Shown piece after piece: positions 1-8,302 of a stretch of 64,000 nucleotides of DNA. The notes beneath the pieces were generated by a model. The model was not told where the DNA came from, made no database searches, and worked only from the letters and a program-made list of their open reading frames with translations. Position 1 is the stretch's first letter. Every line of letters begins with the position of its first letter. Source of the DNA: an uncultured Subdoligranulum sp. (lineage in GTDB: Bacteria > Bacillota > Clostridia > Oscillospirales > Ruminococcaceae); contig NZ_OZ007030.1 in NCBI RefSeq assembly GCF_963931595.1, positions 2,348,481 to 2,412,480 on the forward strand. Direction: 5' to 3'. The translations under genes and the position numbers were made by a program.

Positions 1-346
1 TCTCGCCCGGTTCCGGGGCATCCCCATACATGGGATCATCCTGCGGCGGTTCATCCGGCTCATTTTTGCGAGTGAAACGATCTTTGGCAACGGTACCTGT
101 TTTCCTCAATGCAAAGAGAGCTCCATCTTCCAGATGGTCCTCTGCTTGCTGGACAGCGTATTCTTCCATTTCCTGTGCGGAAGCGTAGTCGCTGCCGGAC
201 CGTGTGCGCGTTGCCGAAATTGCTTTTTCCTTGCTTTTCAGCCATGCTTCTCGTGCAAGGGTTTTCGGCAGCCGGTTTACAACATGCTCTTTTGGCACTC
301 GGCCAGAAGGTTTCTGCTTGGGTTCTTTGTGGGTATTCTCTTTCAT
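1..346 (-). CDS. CD1108-like mobile-element protein, N-terminal part (runs off window)
   Basis: This is the N-terminal ~115 residues of a basic, low-complexity protein. It starts MKENTHKEPKQKP and carries the motif KSKEKAISATRT. A closely similar N-terminus is encoded at 20256-20579. In Clostridial ICEs a gene downstream of virB4 encodes a lysozyme-type conjugation protein (CD1108 family) with such a Lys/Ala-rich leader. I infer that identity from leader style and position; the catalytic domain lies outside the window. The start is the ATG at 346 on the minus strand. The call as an ICE gene is firmer than the family name. Confidence 0.6.
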   Translation of the reverse strand, partial: MKENTHKEPKQKPSGRVPKEHVVNRLPKTLAREAWLKSKEKAISATRTRSGSDYASAQEMEEYAVQQAEDHLEDGALFALRKTGTVAKDRFTRKNEPDEPPQDDPMYGDAPEPGE

Positions 347-377
347 TGCATCACCTGCTTTTTGAAAATATTATATA

Positions 378-415
378 AAGGGCGGCCACCTGCTTTTCCG
401 GCAGGTAGCCGCCCT
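378..415 (-). terminator. Intrinsic terminator after the MBL-fold gene
   Basis: A long GC-rich inverted repeat (AAGGGCGGC / GCCGCCCTT arms) lies just past the stop of the MBL gene, with a T-rich stretch on the minus strand. The same hairpin occurs at 20611-20651 after the paralogous gene. Confidence 0.7.
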
Positions 416-425
416 TCATCTATAT

Positions 426-1580
426 CTAAGGATTACATCGGCCACAGGCCGTATAGCCTCTGGCAATCAATTCATCTCGGGAAGCATCTGTAAACTCCTT
501 GTTCTTTTCGCTCATCTGATCGACACTGGGCCAATCCGGAAAATGAAACTTTTTGGTGTGAGTGTTCAGCACATACTGTGCGGTCTGCGGTACAGTTGTG
601 GAGAGTGGCTTTTCAGCGATGGCTTGGTTGCCGGCGCTCCAGTCTTGACAGGGTTCCGTGCTGAACCAACATTTCTGACCATCTGAATAGACAGTGACTT
701 CTCCCTGCTGATCGGTTCGGTATAGGGTAATTTCATGCTGTTGCAGGGCGTTCAATGTCTGCGCTGTGGGGTGCCCATACGGGTTGTCCTCCCCCACGCT
801 AAGGAATGCATAGGCAGGAGACGCCGCATCCAACAGTTCTTCACTGGTGGAAGAGGAACTACCGTGATGTCCTACCACATATAAATCGCAGGTCAGATCC
901 TGCCCGGAAGCCACCATGTCCTGTTCTGCGTCCTGCTCGGCATCTCCGGTCAGAAGGCATTGGAAATCCCCGTAACAAATGCGCAGACAGAGGGATTCGT
1001 CATTGTCCGAATCATAGTCATAATTTTGCGGCCCCACAACCTGGATTTCTGCCTCACCGAGAGAGAAGGTGTCTCCTTTGGCTGGGTGAATCACCGGAAC
1101 ATTCTTTTCTCCCAGCACGGTTTGCAGGGATTGGTAGATTTGCGTGTCAGTGGTGTAGTCGGGCATCAGCGCCTGCTCCACTGGTGTGGTATGAAGCACA
1201 CCTACCAGACCGCTGATGTGATCCTCATCATAGTGGGAAGCTGCCAGCCATTCAAGTTCTGTTACAGCGTGCTGTTGGAGATAGGCAACCACATAGGAGG
1301 ACGTGCCGCGACCGCCGCCGTCATAAAGCAGATACTCACCATCGGCCTGAACGAGAATAGAAAGTCCCTGCCCCACATCCAGCATTGTCAGGGAAAAGGA
1401 TGCCCCATCTTCACGGTTTAATGCAGGAGACTGTTCCGGTTCACTTACCTCCGCTTGCACCACGGGAATACCAGGTGTGGATACCGGTATCTGCTCCTGA
1501 GAGTTGGTACAACCTGTAAATGCCAGGAACGCCAAAGAGAGCAAACCGGAAAGGAACCTGACATATCTTTTTTGCAGCAT
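426..1580 (-). CDS. MBL-fold (ComEC C-domain-like) lipoprotein with Ada-like C-terminal motif, copy A
   Basis: Secreted lipoprotein of about 384 residues. The start is the ATG at 1580, preceded by AAGGAG. A signal peptide ends in a lipobox (FTGC), then a short linker leads into a metallo-beta-lactamase fold related to the C-terminal domain of ComEC: the metal-binding motif is SHYDEDHISG, with further ligands in LLTGDAE and GHHGSS. The C-terminus (VLNTHTKKFHFPDW then GYTACGRC) resembles the Ada-type zinc-binding end of surface MBL proteins. One Cys of that motif is Trp here, whereas the paralogue at 20661-21827 keeps Cys. Such proteins are probably extracellular phosphodiesterases or nucleases; the substrate is unknown. 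It lies divergent from the XRE gene at 1813. Confidence 0.85.
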   Translation of the reverse strand: MLQKRYVRFLSGLLSLAFLAFTGCTNSQEQIPVSTPGIPVVQAEVSEPEQSPALNREDGASFSLTMLDVGQGLSILVQADGEYLLYDGGGRGTSSYVVAYLQQHAVTELEWLAASHYDEDHISGLVGVLHTTPVEQALMPDYTTDTQIYQSLQTVLGEKNVPVIHPAKGDTFSLGEAEIQVVGPQNYDYDSDNDESLCLRICYGDFQCLLTGDAEQDAEQDMVASGQDLTCDLYVVGHHGSSSSTSEELLDAASPAYAFLSVGEDNPYGHPTAQTLNALQQHEITLYRTDQQGEVTVYSDGQKCWFSTEPCQDWSAGNQAIAEKPLSTTVPQTAQYVLNTHTKKFHFPDWPSVDQMSEKNKEFTDASRDELIARGYTACGRCNP

Positions 1581-1734
1581 AGAAAGCTCCTTACAGCAGT
1601 TATGAATTGTCTTTAGTGTAGAAGATAAGCCGTGCAAAAAACGACGAATTGTGATGTATTTCCCTATAAATGGAGGCTTCCATAAATAGATCACACCGAA
1701 AGCTGAATGCGTTTTTTCAAATATTAAACTATGC

Positions 1735-1747
1735 CCGTAGAATACGG
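1735..1747. promoter_or_regulatory. Putative operator palindrome upstream of the XRE gene
   Basis: CCGTA-GAA-TACGG is a perfect 5+5 inverted repeat about 65 bp before the XRE start. A half-site (CCGTAG) lies at about 1774. This is the usual placing of an autoregulatory operator. The link to this regulator is inference. Confidence 0.45.
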
Positions 1748-1812
1748 TTATAGATTATTATATTATTTTACGTCCGTAGTTACAATAGAGAAAAATCGAC
1801 GGAGGGCGTTTT

Positions 1813-2166
1813 ATGGAACTAGATTACAAGGCAATCGGGAAACGCATCAAAGTCGCTCGTATCCGTATGGAAATCACACAAGAGCAATTGGCTGACAAGG
1901 TGTCTGTATCCCCGACTCATTTGAGCAATATTGAGACTGGCAGTACCCGTGTAAGCCTGACAACCATCGTGAAGGTTGCCAACGCGTTAAACGTAACCGT
2001 AGACGATCTGTTGTGTGACAATTTGGTCAAAGCTCGTCCGCAATTCGAGAGGGATATGCAGTCCTTACTGGATGACTGTAACGACCACGAGGTACGCATC
2101 GCTTATAAAGTTGCGAAAGCTGCTGTAGAAGCCGTACGGTCTGACGAAAAATTGAACCAGCAGTAA
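1813..2166 (+). CDS. XRE-family helix-turn-helix regulator
   Basis: 117-residue DNA-binding protein with an N-terminal XRE/Cro HTH (about residues 8-65, containing TQEQLADKVSVSPTHLSNIE) and a short helical C-terminus. The ATG at 1813 follows GGAGGG. It is transcribed away from the MBL gene and converges on the Y-family polymerase operon. The palindrome at 1735-1747 suggests autoregulation. It occupies the same slot as the shorter, different XRE gene of element B (22065-22319), so it is probably an ICE regulator. Confidence 0.85.
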   Translation: MELDYKAIGKRIKVARIRMEITQEQLADKVSVSPTHLSNIETGSTRVSLTTIVKVANALNVTVDDLLCDNLVKARPQFERDMQSLLDDCNDHEVRIAYKVAKAAVEAVRSDEKLNQQ

Positions 2167-2195
2167 AAAGGAGCAGTCCGTAGACTGCTCCTTTT

Positions 2196-2450
2196 TTATA
2201 CTTTGGCTTCCACAAACCAACGTCCCTTCTCAAACCAGAGCTTCTTCTCCTGACCGGCTATGACACAAAGATACCGATCTCCCACGCCGCCTACCTCTGC
2301 AGCCCGCCTGCTCACGTCCTTGACGGCATCGATTTCATAGATTTGCTCGGGGCCATACCGTATAGCTAATGGCCGAAGGTGTCCATCCACTTCAAAACGT
2401 ACATCAACCGTTACATACCGCTTCTCACGTTTGGTAATTTGTCGTGCCAT
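2196..2450 (-). CDS. Small conserved protein downstream of the Y-family polymerase
   Basis: 84-residue protein rich in beta-strand-forming sequence (VTVDVRFEVDGHLRP, LCVIAGQEKKLWFEKGRWF). It starts 13 nt after the polymerase stop, with AAGGAGG upstream, so it is co-transcribed and translationally close. No catalytic motif is visible. Its tight linkage to a UmuC-like polymerase suggests an accessory role in the damage-tolerance module, but I cannot assign a function. Confidence 0.7.
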   Translation of the reverse strand: MARQITKREKRYVTVDVRFEVDGHLRPLAIRYGPEQIYEIDAVKDVSRRAAEVGGVGDRYLCVIAGQEKKLWFEKGRWFVEAKV

Positions 2451-2462
2451 GCAGATGCCTCC

Positions 2463-3674
2463 TTATCCCGCATTGAAAAATCCCACCGGATGGACGGTAT
2501 GGTCATCCTTGGGGTTTATTTTACTCAACTGGTTGTCCGTATAGACAATCGCTCTCTGTACACAGGTATACCCATACCGCTCTCTGACATTATCTACAGC
2601 CTTGTCGATGCGTTCCAGCTTTTCCCGTTTTTCTTCATTGCTGAAAAATCCAAGCTGAACAGCACAGTCCTCCGGCACGAGTCCTGCTCCGCGCACACCT
2701 ACACCGCGCAAAGGCTTTCCCCAACGGTAATTGGCCTTGAACAGCGCAAACGCCTCCCGCGCAATTTCCAGGGCTACATTGGTCGGAGTTTCTATTTTGC
2801 GCTGGCGCACAAATCCACAGAGATCACTGTCCCGCACCGATACTTCCACTACCGTGCATTTCATGGCGAGTTCCCGCATCCGCATGGCTACACTCTCACT
2901 CATGATGTTCAACATCAACCATACATCCGTATCATTCATCAGGTCTCGTGGTGTGGTTCCACTATTTCCAACACTTTTGATGGCTGCTCTGTGGTCCAGC
3001 TTGGCAACTGGTGAAGTATCCAGACCACGGGCGAAAGCAGAAAGTGCGTAGCCTACCTTGCCGAACCACCCTTGTAAGGTTTTTGGATTGGTCTCTGCCA
3101 GCTGGCCGATGGTTCTGATACCATAGGAATTCAATTTTCGTTGAGTAGCCGGCCCCACGTACAATAAGTCTTGTACGGGAAGCGGGTAAGCAATTTCTTG
3201 GTAGTTGTCGGGCTCAATGCGCGTGATCCCGTCGGTTTTTTTGTAGTCACTGCCCAATTTTGCCGTAACTTTATTGTTGGAAACGCCGATACTCACTGTG
3301 ATGCCCAGTTCCTTCTTGACCCGTGTGCTGATTTCTTTGGCAATAGTCATCGGGCTGCCAAACAGGCCCGTGCTACCGGAAACATCGACCCAGCTTTCAT
3401 CCAGGCCGAACCCTTCGATCTGGTCGCTGTAATCTTGCAGAATTTCCCGCACGTAACCGCTATACCGCATATACTCGGTGTAATGAGGCGGAACAATGAT
3501 CAGGTCACGACAGCACTGCCGTGCTTGCCAGATGGCCATGCCGGTCTTAACTCCCATCCATTTTGCAGGATAATTGGCCGTCAGTACAATACCGTGACGA
3601 TCTTCTTTGCTTCCGCAAACTGCAATGCGCTTTCCCCGCAACTGAGGATTTTCCTGCATCTCTACACTTGCATA
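2463..3674 (-). CDS. Y-family DNA polymerase (DinB/UmuC-like), 3' exon
   Basis: This encodes about 403 of the 418 residues of a Y-family translesion polymerase. It begins at the palm motif YASVE and includes the second catalytic acidic motif (GLDESWVDVSG), a helix-hairpin-helix-like region (LLYVGPATQRKLNSYGI) and a little-finger domain. The first 15 codons lie at 6041-6085, separated by a group II intron. Joining the two exons gives 419 in-frame codons and restores the invariant motif DCNCFYASVE, which supports the splice sites. It sits divergent from a LexA-like repressor, consistent with SOS-type control. Confidence 0.88.
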   Translation of the reverse strand, partial: YASVEMQENPQLRGKRIAVCGSKEDRHGIVLTANYPAKWMGVKTGMAIWQARQCCRDLIIVPPHYTEYMRYSGYVREILQDYSDQIEGFGLDESWVDVSGSTGLFGSPMTIAKEISTRVKKELGITVSIGVSNNKVTAKLGSDYKKTDGITRIEPDNYQEIAYPLPVQDLLYVGPATQRKLNSYGIRTIGQLAETNPKTLQGWFGKVGYALSAFARGLDTSPVAKLDHRAAIKSVGNSGTTPRDLMNDTDVWLMLNIMSESVAMRMRELAMKCTVVEVSVRDSDLCGFVRQRKIETPTNVALEIAREAFALFKANYRWGKPLRGVGVRGAGLVPEDCAVQLGFFSNEEKREKLERIDKAVDNVRERYGYTCVQRAIVYTDNQLSKINPKDDHTVHPVGFFNAG

Positions 3675-5435
3675 GTCGGGTAAGAGATAGGCATTACTGC
3701 CCACCCCTCCCCTAAGAACCGTACGTGACAGTTTCCCGTCATACGGCTCAAGCCTTTCAAAGCCTATTACTGCCGCAATAAGCCGGTCGCAAGAATGGAA
3801 AAGAATGATTTTCCTGTGACAACTTGGATGAACCAAATAGTTCATCGTACGCATTCCATCGGTGTATTTGTGACACCGCGCACCAGTTTCCAGGGTTAAA
3901 CGCTCACCGCAAAGCGCGCAGCGCCCTTTCTGAATTCGGAAGATTTTCCTGAGCGTAGCATTGCCTTTTACACTGATACGCATTTTATCCGTTTCCCGTT
4001 CTTCAAAATACAGCTGCCATTCCTCATCATAGGGATTGGCTCCGTCCTGAATTTTGGGATAGCGAGCAATTTTCACATCGTTCGCGTATTCCAAGGCATA
4101 GTACCCTGTACTGCCATCTGCTCTCCGCCATTGGACAGAAAATGTCCAGGTACGATTACCAATGCGATGGAAATATCGTTGGGCGATCCAGCGACTTCCT
4201 TTGTTAGGATGCCGTCTTTTTGCCCATTTCCACAATGCTTGGTAAATCTGAAAGTCGGCATGGTGAAACACCCTGGAAGCGACGTTAAAACGGTGGAAGT
4301 TTGTCCATCCTCGGATAATAGGGTTCAGTTTGGCAATGAGGTCTTGTTGGCGTGCCATCCGATTGGCCCGAACCACCGCTCGAATTTTAGCGAGAAACGC
4401 TTTTTCGGATGTTTTGGATGGCCGTGTAAGCAATTTTCCTTTGAACTTTCGGATGTTACATCCCAAGAAATCAAACCCATCTTCGATATGCGTAATCTTG
4501 GTTTTTTCTTCTGACAGGGTAAGGCCTCGCTCCTGGAGGAATTGCCGGATGAGTGGTTTTACTTGTTCATCCAGCAGCTCGGGACTTTCTCCCGTCACAA
4601 TAAAGTCGTCGGCATATCGAGTAAAGTTGACTTTTGGATTGTACATCCGACCGTTCCTGTAGTTGCGCACGAATCTCTCTTTCAGTAAGGGCTCCAATCC
4701 ATCCAGCGTCATGTTACAAAGTACAGTCGAAATCGTACCGCCCTGCGGGGTGCCTTCTTCCGAATTGTGGAAGATACCGCCATCCACGAAACCGCTCTTT
4801 AGAAATTTTCCAAGGATTTCTTTGTCCATCGGAATATTATCCAGCAGCCATTTGTGGCTGATATGATCAAAGCATCCTTTGATGTCTCCCTCCAGAATCC
4901 AAGCCGGTGATGTGCCGCGGCTTAGACTTGTGAAGCAGTGTTCAATGGCATCTTGCACGCAACGTCCTTTGCGAAATCCGTATGAGTGAGCATCTGCCGT
5001 TGTTTCCGCAACGGGGTCGAGCGCGAACCTGTACAAGGTTTGCATGGCTCTGTCTGTCATGGTTGGAATGCTGAGGGGACGAAGCTTCCCGTTTTTCTTT
5101 GGTCTATACACACGCCGAAGCGGTAACGGTCGGTAGCCGTGTCGTTTTAATTTTCCGATCGCTTTCAATTTACCGTCGGGGGTGTCCCAAAGTTCATGGT
5201 CAACACCGGAAGTTCGTTTCCCTCTGTTTTCTGTCACTTGTTTCACTGCGAGCACTTTCGCATAATACGAGTGCGTCAGTGTCCATTGCAGGGCTTTGAC
5301 CTTGCCCCACTTTCTTTCCTTTACGGCCTTTGCAATACGCATTTGCAGTTTCTTCACGCACTTTTCTGCATTGGCAAAGTCAATGTCTTGCCAGTGCTGA
5401 CCGACGCGAGGAGTCGCACACAGTTTCCTGTTCAT
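2463..5435 (-). CDS. Group II intron reverse transcriptase/maturase-HNH ORF, reading in frame into the polymerase exon
   Basis: The intron-encoded protein starts at ATG 5435 after AAGGGG. It has RT domains (YRPKKNGKLRPLSIPT, GTPQGGTIS, catalytic FTRYADDF), a maturase X domain, and an HNH-type zinc module (CALCGERLTLETG then HPSCHRK). The IEP part covers about 587 residues. No stop codon occurs before the intron 3' end, so the frame passes through domains V and VI into polymerase exon 2, giving a continuous open frame of about 990 codons from this start. Whether the fusion is ever translated is unknown. Splicing would remove the RT and restore the polymerase. Confidence 0.88.
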   Translation of the reverse strand: MNRKLCATPRVGQHWQDIDFANAEKCVKKLQMRIAKAVKERKWGKVKALQWTLTHSYYAKVLAVKQVTENRGKRTSGVDHELWDTPDGKLKAIGKLKRHGYRPLPLRRVYRPKKNGKLRPLSIPTMTDRAMQTLYRFALDPVAETTADAHSYGFRKGRCVQDAIEHCFTSLSRGTSPAWILEGDIKGCFDHISHKWLLDNIPMDKEILGKFLKSGFVDGGIFHNSEEGTPQGGTISTVLCNMTLDGLEPLLKERFVRNYRNGRMYNPKVNFTRYADDFIVTGESPELLDEQVKPLIRQFLQERGLTLSEEKTKITHIEDGFDFLGCNIRKFKGKLLTRPSKTSEKAFLAKIRAVVRANRMARQQDLIAKLNPIIRGWTNFHRFNVASRVFHHADFQIYQALWKWAKRRHPNKGSRWIAQRYFHRIGNRTWTFSVQWRRADGSTGYYALEYANDVKIARYPKIQDGANPYDEEWQLYFEERETDKMRISVKGNATLRKIFRIQKGRCALCGERLTLETGARCHKYTDGMRTMNYLVHPSCHRKIILFHSCDRLIAAVIGFERLEPYDGKLSRTVLRGGVGSNAYLLPDYASVEMQENPQLRGKRIAVCGSKEDRHGIVLTANYPAKWMGVKTGMAIWQARQCCRDLIIVPPHYTEYMRYSGYVREILQDYSDQIEGFGLDESWVDVSGSTGLFGSPMTIAKEISTRVKKELGITVSIGVSNNKVTAKLGSDYKKTDGITRIEPDNYQEIAYPLPVQDLLYVGPATQRKLNSYGIRTIGQLAETNPKTLQGWFGKVGYALSAFARGLDTSPVAKLDHRAAIKSVGNSGTTPRDLMNDTDVWLMLNIMSESVAMRMRELAMKCTVVEVSVRDSDLCGFVRQRKIETPTNVALEIAREAFALFKANYRWGKPLRGVGVRGAGLVPEDCAVQLGFFSNEEKREKLERIDKAVDNVRERYGYTCVQRAIVYTDNQLSKINPKDDHTVHPVGFFNAG

Positions 5436-6040
5436 CTGCTTTACCCCTTTCAGAAATTTCTCAAATTCTCTTGCAAAGAAAGACCAGACGGAAGTCTGCA
5501 CCCTTTCGGGCAAGGTAATGTTGCAACCTCTATCCCGGCCGTTACAGCCAGGCATTCGCTTTTTCCGTCCTCCTGTACCCGCACCTTCATTAGCGTCCCT
5601 CGCGGGAAACCTTCCATACAGTTATGGGAAGGTACGGGCTTACCACGTTCCACCTGATCGATACAGATAACGTAGACTCTGCCTTTTCGCCGGAAGCCAT
5701 TCGACCGTGTGTTCCTATGCATTCAGAGGAACATCCGACTTCAGCCCCGTTTTGGGTCAGGCCTGACAGCAACTTTGGCCTGTTCTGCAATAACGACGTT
5801 TATCAGCAGTTCAGATTTCTTAGTCATATTATCTTCGCCTGCTCCCTGACTGTATCGTTGCTAACAGTCTTGCGGCTTCCTCGCGGTTGCCGCTCCTTCT
5901 CATTCAGAGAAAGGGCTACTGTGTCCCGTTCCGTTTCCTCATGGGCATTACTGAACACTTTGTGAACGGTAGGCGCCGCCGACGGCACAGCGGGTCCTCT
6001 CATTTGGAGGACAATCAATCAAGTGACTTGCGTGTCACAC
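3675..6040 (-). mobile_element. Group II intron inserted in the Y-family polymerase gene
   Basis: The 5' end at 6040 reads GTGTGACACG, matching the GUGYG consensus. The 3' end at 3675 reads CCCGAC, ending in AY. Domain V is visible at about 3710-3750 (GAGCCGTATGACGGGAAACT, then a pairing strand). Length is 2366 nt. Excision at these ends restores the polymerase frame exactly. The stretch 5436-6040 holds the 5' ribozyme domains and no other gene. Confidence 0.88.
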
Positions 6041-6085
6041 GAAGCAGTTACAGTCACAATGCAAAATGTGCCGTTGCCTGGTCAT
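6041..6085 (-). CDS. Y-family DNA polymerase, 5' exon (15 codons)
   Basis: The first 15 codons read MTRQRHILHCDCNCF and end at the intron insertion site. ATG 6085 is preferred over ATG 6091 because it is about 7 nt from AGGGGG; the alternative is almost on top of it. The catalytic Asp of palm motif I is in this exon, so the polymerase cannot be active without splicing. Confidence 0.8.
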
Positions 6086-6217
6086 AGTCATTCCCCCTTA
6101 CGTCCATTATATTTACATGTTATTTCAATTTCAATACTCCATTTTTGAAAATCCATGTAAACGTACCATTGACTTTACAATTACAGCAGTGGTATACTAT
6201 GAGTGAGGTGAACTACC
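6086..6217. promoter_or_regulatory. Divergent control region between polymerase and LexA-like repressor
   Basis: A promoter for the repressor is readable: TTGACT (6170-6175), an 18-bp spacer, then TATACT (6194-6199). Two inverted-repeat pairs are present: TTTACATG (about 6111) with CATGTAAA (about 6154), and GTACCATTG with CAGTGGTATAC flanking the promoter core. These are operator candidates for the S24-type repressor. Confidence 0.5.
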
Positions 6218-6901
6218 ATGAGCTGGAATGACAGAATCAAACAGGCCCGGGAAGCCCAAAAACTTACTCGTGAGCAAGTTGTGACCCGGATGCGGGAATT
6301 TCTTCCCCATGAAAAAAGTGTAGCCACCCGTACCCTTGTATCCTGGGAGAGCGGCGACACAGAGCCGCGGGTCACTCAGGCAATTGCCTTGGCTCATGCG
6401 CTGGGATATCGAGAGGTATCTGATCTGTTCAACGAATCCGAAGGCCCCCAGCTCAACCATTTGGGTATGAACCGTCTAGAAGAGTACCGGGATCTGTTGC
6501 TGCGCTCTCCTCAGTTTTGTGAGGACATTCATCCCACGATTCGTGTTCTTCCCGTTTATTTGCAACCAGCTTCGGCCGGCACGGGTCAGTGGTTGGATGA
6601 TGATCTTGCCGAGCAGATGGAGGTAGACGACTCTGTCCCCTCCCGCGCGGAATTTGGTGTTCGCCTAGCCGGTAACTCTATGGAACCTCGTTTCGCAGAT
6701 GGGCAGATTGTCTGGGCCCGAGCCAGTGAAACAGCCGAAAACGGTTCCATTATTCTTTGTGTTTTGAACGGCCAAGGATATTGCAAAAAACTAAAATGTG
6801 ACGAACACGGCGTTGCGCTGATTTCGCTGAATCCCGCTTATCAGCCTATTCCCATTGGTGCAGAAGACGAGTTTCATATTGCCGGAATCGTGGTTGGGTA
6901 A
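6218..6901 (+). CDS. LexA/CI-like repressor with XRE HTH and S24 peptidase domain
   Basis: 227-residue two-domain regulator. The N-terminal XRE HTH spans about residues 5-65. The C-terminal S24 (LexA/UmuD-type) domain has the self-cleavage pair Ala120-Gly121 (PASAGTG), catalytic Ser154 (AGNSMEP) and Lys191 (CKKL). The Ser-Lys spacing of 37 equals that of LexA. Such proteins cleave themselves on RecA-ssDNA and derepress damage genes. It lies divergent from the Y-family polymerase and just upstream of a SRAP gene, so it probably controls both. Confidence 0.9.
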   Translation: MSWNDRIKQAREAQKLTREQVVTRMREFLPHEKSVATRTLVSWESGDTEPRVTQAIALAHALGYREVSDLFNESEGPQLNHLGMNRLEEYRDLLLRSPQFCEDIHPTIRVLPVYLQPASAGTGQWLDDDLAEQMEVDDSVPSRAEFGVRLAGNSMEPRFADGQIVWARASETAENGSIILCVLNGQGYCKKLKCDEHGVALISLNPAYQPIPIGAEDEFHIAGIVVG

Positions 6902-6943
6902 TAAGTACACAAGAATTGGTTTTGACTGCGAGGTGAAAATCCA

Positions 6944-7546
6944 ATGTGTGGTCGGTATTTGTTTTCTACTAAAGAGAATCGAGAATTTCAGAGAATCATA
7001 CAGGATGCGCAGCGCCGCAGTGTGCAGCACGGCGAACTGAATTTTCCTATGGCCGGAGATATTGCCCCTACAGCCACGGCACCAGTTCTTATCGCAAGCG
7101 GTAACAAAGTAGTCGCAGAATTTCAGCGTTGGGGCATACCTGGCTGGCGCGGTGGTCTGATGATCAATGCCCGCTCCGAAACGGTCTGCGAGAAGCCTAT
7201 GTTCCGCAAAAGCATGGCTGCGCAGCGCTGTGTGATTCCTGCCAGTGGGTACTACGAATGGGACGCGGGGAAGCACAAATACTTCTTCCAGATTCCAGGG
7301 AAACCAATCTATCTGGCCGGGATCTACGACAATATTGAGGGGATCAACTGTTATGTTGTGTTGACCACTGTGCCTAATGCATCTGTTTCAGATATTCATG
7401 ACCGCATGCCGCTGATTCTGTCCCACGAACAGGTACGCCCCTGGTTAACTGATCCTCAAGCAGCACTACGCCTGCTTACCATTGTTCCACCGCTGTTGCA
7501 ATACACTCGTGAAGATGGGCAATTAAGTTTTGAAGATTTAGCATAA
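6944..7546 (+). CDS. SRAP/HMCES-YedK-type abasic-site processing protein
   Basis: 200-residue SOS-response-associated peptidase family protein. It begins MCGRY, giving the catalytic Cys2 that crosslinks abasic sites in ssDNA, and carries the conserved NARSET, SGYYEW and DRMPLIL motifs. Length is typical. It follows the LexA-like gene by 42 bp on the same strand and probably shares its promoter. It likely shields abasic sites in single-stranded DNA, a sensible function on an element that transfers as ssDNA. Confidence 0.92.
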   Translation: MCGRYLFSTKENREFQRIIQDAQRRSVQHGELNFPMAGDIAPTATAPVLIASGNKVVAEFQRWGIPGWRGGLMINARSETVCEKPMFRKSMAAQRCVIPASGYYEWDAGKHKYFFQIPGKPIYLAGIYDNIEGINCYVVLTTVPNASVSDIHDRMPLILSHEQVRPWLTDPQAALRLLTIVPPLLQYTREDGQLSFEDLA

Positions 7547-7558
7547 AGGAGGTTGTCC

Positions 7559-7936
7559 ATGAACGCGAATAAGCAGAAGCACGAGATTGAGCGAGTTCTG
7601 ACAGTGTTTAAGCCGTACCTGGCTAAAGCCGATTTTATGGACTATCTCTGGTGTGACAAACTACAGCATTATGTGTTTTTGTTTATTGACCATACCCGGA
7701 GTTCCATTGAAGAATCTGAACTTGTAGATTCAGCTGATATGATCTGTGAGCGGGTGTATTGGGAAATGGGCAATGACATATTGCTAGACCACAATTGCGA
7801 AGGCCCGATTGGCGATGCTCCAAAAATCATACAGGATGAATTTTGTAAGAAAGTACAACCGTACGATTCTCAGCTGCCTGAATATCACGCTTTACTCGAG
7901 CACATGTTACACACACCATCCACAAGGGATTCCTAA
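7559..7936 (+). CDS. Hypothetical protein at the end of the SOS-like operon
   Basis: 125 residues, ATG 7559 with AAGGAGG 6 nt upstream and 12 nt after the SRAP stop, so it is translated as part of that operon. It is acidic with alternating helices (EIERVLTVFKPYLAKADFMD) and has no recognisable motif or membrane segment. I do not recognise the family. Confidence 0.75.
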   Translation: MNANKQKHEIERVLTVFKPYLAKADFMDYLWCDKLQHYVFLFIDHTRSSIEESELVDSADMICERVYWEMGNDILLDHNCEGPIGDAPKIIQDEFCKKVQPYDSQLPEYHALLEHMLHTPSTRDS

Positions 7937-7975
7937 CTACCGTGCGGCTTTCTTTCTGCCGGATATATTAGTCGG

Positions 7976-8004
7976 TTGCATCTGATACCGTCCTATGTTA
8001 TGCT
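7976..8004 (+). promoter_or_regulatory. Promoter of the 68-aa ICE gene, copy A
   Basis: TTGCAT (7976-7981), a 17-bp spacer, then TATGCT (7999-8004). The same layout (TTGCAA, 17 bp, TATGCT) precedes the paralogue at 22344-22372, which supports a real conserved promoter. Confidence 0.6.
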
Positions 8005-8039
8005 GATACAGGTAAATCCAGATCAGAGGTGTTTTTGCT

Positions 8040-8246
8040 GTGAATATCATGATTAGTTCCATGGAATATGATTTTCATACACTGGTCAAGGTGGCCGAGA
8101 TGGCAGGACTTGCCGGTGTCATCACGTTTCATCAGTCGGATGATGACTATCTGGTCACCTTTCCAGACTGCGAAGATGCCTCAAAGATGGTCGCGGATTT
8201 TCGCGCGCGGCTGCGTGGACTGGAAAACAACATTTGGAATTATTAA
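8040..8246 (+). CDS. Small conserved ICE protein (68 aa), copy A
   Basis: 68 residues with a GTG start at 8040 behind AGAGGTG. Its paralogue at 22434-22640 shares the core EYDFHTL-KVAE, GLAGV, DDYLVTFPD and LENNIW. It stands alone, convergent with virB4, in both elements. It has no membrane segment or known motif. Conservation between the two elements shows it is a real gene; function unknown. Confidence 0.8.
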   Translation: MNIMISSMEYDFHTLVKVAEMAGLAGVITFHQSDDDYLVTFPDCEDASKMVADFRARLRGLENNIWNY

Positions 8247-8260
8247 TCTTCTGTTTTTGC

Positions 8261-8290
8261 AGGGTCGCTTCGGCGGCCCTTTATTTTTTT
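8261..8290 (+). terminator. Intrinsic terminator between the 68-aa gene and virB4'
   Basis: The hairpin AGGGTCGC-TTCG-GCGGCCCT is followed by TTATTTTTTT. The paralogous position 22651-22682 has an equivalent hairpin. Confidence 0.7.
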
Positions 8291-8302
8291 GCTTCATATA
8301 TT

